A stretch of 21,912 nt of DNA from Oppiella nova (taxonomy: Eukaryota; Arthropoda; Arachnida; Sarcoptiformes; Oppiidae). The notes beneath the pieces are model-generated. The model had not been told where the DNA came from, did not search any database, and saw nothing but the letters and a program-made list of their open reading frames with translations. Within the stretch, counting starts at the first letter, position 1. Each line of letters opens with the position of its first letter. Below are positions 20,123 to 21,912 of this stretch, piece after piece. Location of the stretch: contig CAJPVJ010000647.1 of NCBI GenBank assembly GCA_905397405.1, forward strand, positions 1-21,912, in the 5' to 3' direction. The position numbers and the translations under genes are program-made.

Positions 20123-20859
20123 ATGTCGATAAGAGATAACAAAAGCATTGAATTCACAGATAATTCATATAATCCGGAATTAATTGAAAAATTTAGACAA
20201 ATCCCGGAATTTAACAGTCGATTACGAGTTTGTTGTCTATTACTAATCATATTTAAGACACTTTTGCTACAATTTCTAGTACTGAATGCCATCATCTATA
20301 TGAATGACTATCCCATCTGTTCATCACTGTCATATAACCTAGTAGTCGATTACGAGTTTGTTGTCTATTACTAATCATATTTAAGACACTTTTGCTACAA
20401 TTTCTAGTACTGAATGCCATCATCTATATGAATGACTATCCCATCTGTTCATCACTGTCATATAACCTAGTACTATTTTCGACGGCACTAGCATCCAGCT
20501 ACCTGTCCCTCTACGCCAATGGATTCAAATGGCAACAGTATCTTCTAATTGCCACCATATCTGAGGCCTGTTTTGCATTGAATTTCTTTAATTTTCTGCT
20601 CTATTACTTCCGTTTGGGTAAACAAGACATTAAATTTATGCCATTATTACGACTATTATATCATAATATGCTTGTCTTATAAGGCATTCGTGTGTTTGCT
20701 TTTCGCGACACGTATGCAATGATCAATTATTTGCATATCATCTCATTGACAGTGTTTGTCTGCCTATTCAGCTCATCCCTGGCCACATACCGGACCTATC
20801 TATGGATTAATAAGCGTAACAAATGGCTCGCAAACAATCAAATGGTTTTCCAAAAATAG
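20123..20859 (+). CDS. Four-pass membrane protein of unrecognised family, interrupted as assembled
   Basis: The reading frame starts at ATG 20123 in good context (ATCAAAATG) and begins MSIRDNKSIEFTDNSYNPEL. An in-frame upstream ATG at 20054 exists but would add an AT-rich leader, so I prefer 20123. A hydrophilic N-terminus of about 35 residues is followed by four hydrophobic segments, near residues 37-60, 74-92, 95-119 and 138-164 of the uninterrupted 180-codon frame, and a basic C-terminal tail ending at TAG 20857-20859. Two things break the frame as assembled. An exact 128-bp tandem duplication (20216-20343 and 20344-20471) is not a multiple of three, so translation stops at 20374. An in-frame TAA at 20680-20682 is best explained by a 66-nt intron at 20618-20683. 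With one repeat copy and the intron spliced, the frame is continuous. I do not recognise the family. Length and topology suggest a small tetraspan protein, and no enzymatic motif is visible. It could also be a recent pseudogene if the duplication is real. Confidence 0.75.
20216..20471 (+). repeat. Exact 128-bp tandem duplication inside a gene
   Basis: The copies at 20216-20343 and 20344-20471 appear identical base for base. The unit covers the first membrane segment and the following loop of the membrane-protein gene. At 128 bp it shifts the reading frame. Perfect identity and an exonic position fit a failed contig or haplotype merge better than an old duplication. Confidence 0.95.
20618..20683 (+). 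other. Probable 66-nt intron in the four-pass membrane gene
   Basis: The segment begins GTAAAC after TTTGG and ends TTATAAG before GCATTCG. It is about 24% GC, lower than either flank. It is a multiple of three and contains the only in-frame stop (TAA 20680-20682) between the third and fourth membrane segments. Splicing G|GC keeps a glycine codon at the junction and leaves FRL-G-IRVF. The alternative is a nonsense mutation in an intronless gene. The composition and the fully open frame downstream favour an intron. Confidence 0.6.
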
Positions 20860-20987
20860 CATAAGTGATACATAGATTACATATTAATCACAAAAGTGTT
20901 ATCCCATATATAAAAGTGTTTATTTCCATTAAAATGTACTCAAATTGATTTTTTTGTTGCGTAAGTATTGCGTGAATTTGTTTCCCG

Positions 20988-20993
20988 AATAAA
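20988..20993 (+). terminator. Candidate polyadenylation signal
   Basis: The AATAAA hexamer lies about 130 bases after the stop codon of the membrane-protein gene, in AT-rich DNA. Position and spacing suit a 3' end signal, but this hexamer is common by chance in such sequence. Confidence 0.4.
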
Positions 20994-21081
20994 ATTATAA
21001 ATTCAATGAAAACATTACGAAACTGTAGTTTTGTTACTAAAATATATTATAATATATTAGACATTGGGTTAACGGTGTGAC

Positions 21082-21084
<3 letters not shown>

Positions 21085-21125
<41 letters not shown>

Positions 21126-21135
21126 GAGAGAGAGA
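21085..21135 (+). repeat. (GA)n microsatellite
   Basis: GA run with one GGG interruption near 21112, in the region 3' of the membrane-protein gene. TGTACTGTACTGTAGAG follows closely. Confidence 0.97.
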
Positions 21136-21912
21136 ATGGGATGTACTGTACTGTAGAGTAAATATGAAAAATAGGTCTAAATAAGTGCCTCAAAGGTAAC
21201 ACCCTTTCCATTAAATCAAACAACAAATTCTTTGGGAGAAAAGTTTTTTTCGTAGAGAAAAGCGTTTTAAAGAGAAAAATGAAAAATTATTCACAAAACT
21301 CACTCTCCTTTTAAAACAAATGCAAATTTTTGTGCTCAAAAATAGTGGAAATGTTTCCAAAATACAACGTTTTGTTTAAAATACAAATATTTTTATATTT
21401 AAATTGTGGATAAATTTTTAATATAAAATTTGCAATAAATTTCATTCACGGCTTTGTTGTAATGGATGCATAAAATATGTATATTGCATATGGGGTTGTT
21501 ATGTACCGGTGCTTTGGACTAGACCATTATCATGCAACACAGAGTAACCAGGCTGACTAAAATACCCTCGGTTTCAAAGTATAAAATAAAGCATTTTGTA
21601 AATTAAATTATTTTACGCGAGCTAATTAGACTATATTAAATCAAGCAAATTATATAACATATCTGAGTTTTACAGTATATATTAATTAAATTTTATTAAT
21701 TAAAACTTTATTTTTAGTGTTTTGTATCCATATAAATAATTAAAATCCTGGTATTTAATAAATAAATAACTTTATCCCAATTATGATTAAATATTAAAAA
21801 TCTTATGAACTATAAGCTGGAAAATTAAAATATATTTTTATTACTTAATTTATAAAAATAAATTTTCAAACTTATAAACTAGCACCTGGCAATCTCCACA
21901 CTGCATCCAACC
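21136..21912. other. AT-rich noncoding DNA downstream of the membrane-protein gene
   Basis: A small GC-richer patch lies at 21490-21580. TACCGGTGCTT there also occurs near 8874, an 11-base match too short to name. Otherwise nothing is recognised. Confidence 0.6.

Noticed and set aside
1-21912. Virus-like elements, LINEs or DNA transposases
   Set aside because: No frame gives a recognisable reverse transcriptase, integrase, capsid, envelope or transposase segment.

Overview
This is a very AT-rich eukaryotic window that is almost entirely intergenic or intronic. The base composition, the dense (CT)n/(GA)n microsatellites, a probable 66-nt intron and AATAAA-type 3' signals fit a compact arthropod genome. 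A mite or other chelicerate is my guess, but nothing here fixes the taxon. I see no bacterial-type gene organisation, no rRNA or tRNA gene, no CRISPR array, and no recognisable virus-like element or transposase.

Layout. Positions 1-4150 are AT-rich with two CT/GA tracts. Positions 4150-4345 form a small GC-richer island with an exon-like minus-strand frame. Positions 4473-4554 hold a 54-bp-period repeat, and 5113-6415 a ~650-bp tandem duplication. Positions 7170-7960 are a GC-richer island between a GA and a CT tract. At 8395-8720 a second island holds an exon-like minus-strand frame that ends on a consensus splice donor. Positions 10726-11395 are a patchwork of CT tracts, a perfect 77-bp inverted repeat and a ~93-bp direct repeat. 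Positions 12318-12963 are a recent tandem duplication whose copies differ mainly by an AT tract. At 14490-14940 there is another exon-like island and a GA/CT fold-back. At 15793-16628 a candidate small secreted-protein ORF has its start region copied, inverted and identical, 0.6 kb away. At 17899-19037 a tandem duplication carries two intact copies of a 38-codon secreted-peptide-like ORF. A 166-bp exact repeat flanks the single N at 19337.

The only gene I am confident of lies at 20123-20859 on the plus strand. It encodes a small four-pass membrane protein of unrecognised family. As assembled it is interrupted by an exact 128-bp tandem duplication that shifts the frame, and by an in-frame TAA that sits at the 3' end of what looks like a 66-nt intron. 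Without the second 128-bp copy, and with that intron removed, the host frame is a continuous 180 codons. The exact 166-bp repeat around an N only 0.9 kb upstream makes an assembly artefact the leading explanation for the 128-bp duplication as well.

The main theme is local duplication. I count nine intra-window repeat pairs (tandem, direct and inverted) plus one distant 38-bp inverted pair. Several sit beside CT/GA tracts, and two carry small secreted-peptide-like ORFs. Functional claims for the small ORFs and exon-like islands are tentative because T-rich DNA yields hydrophobic ORFs by chance.
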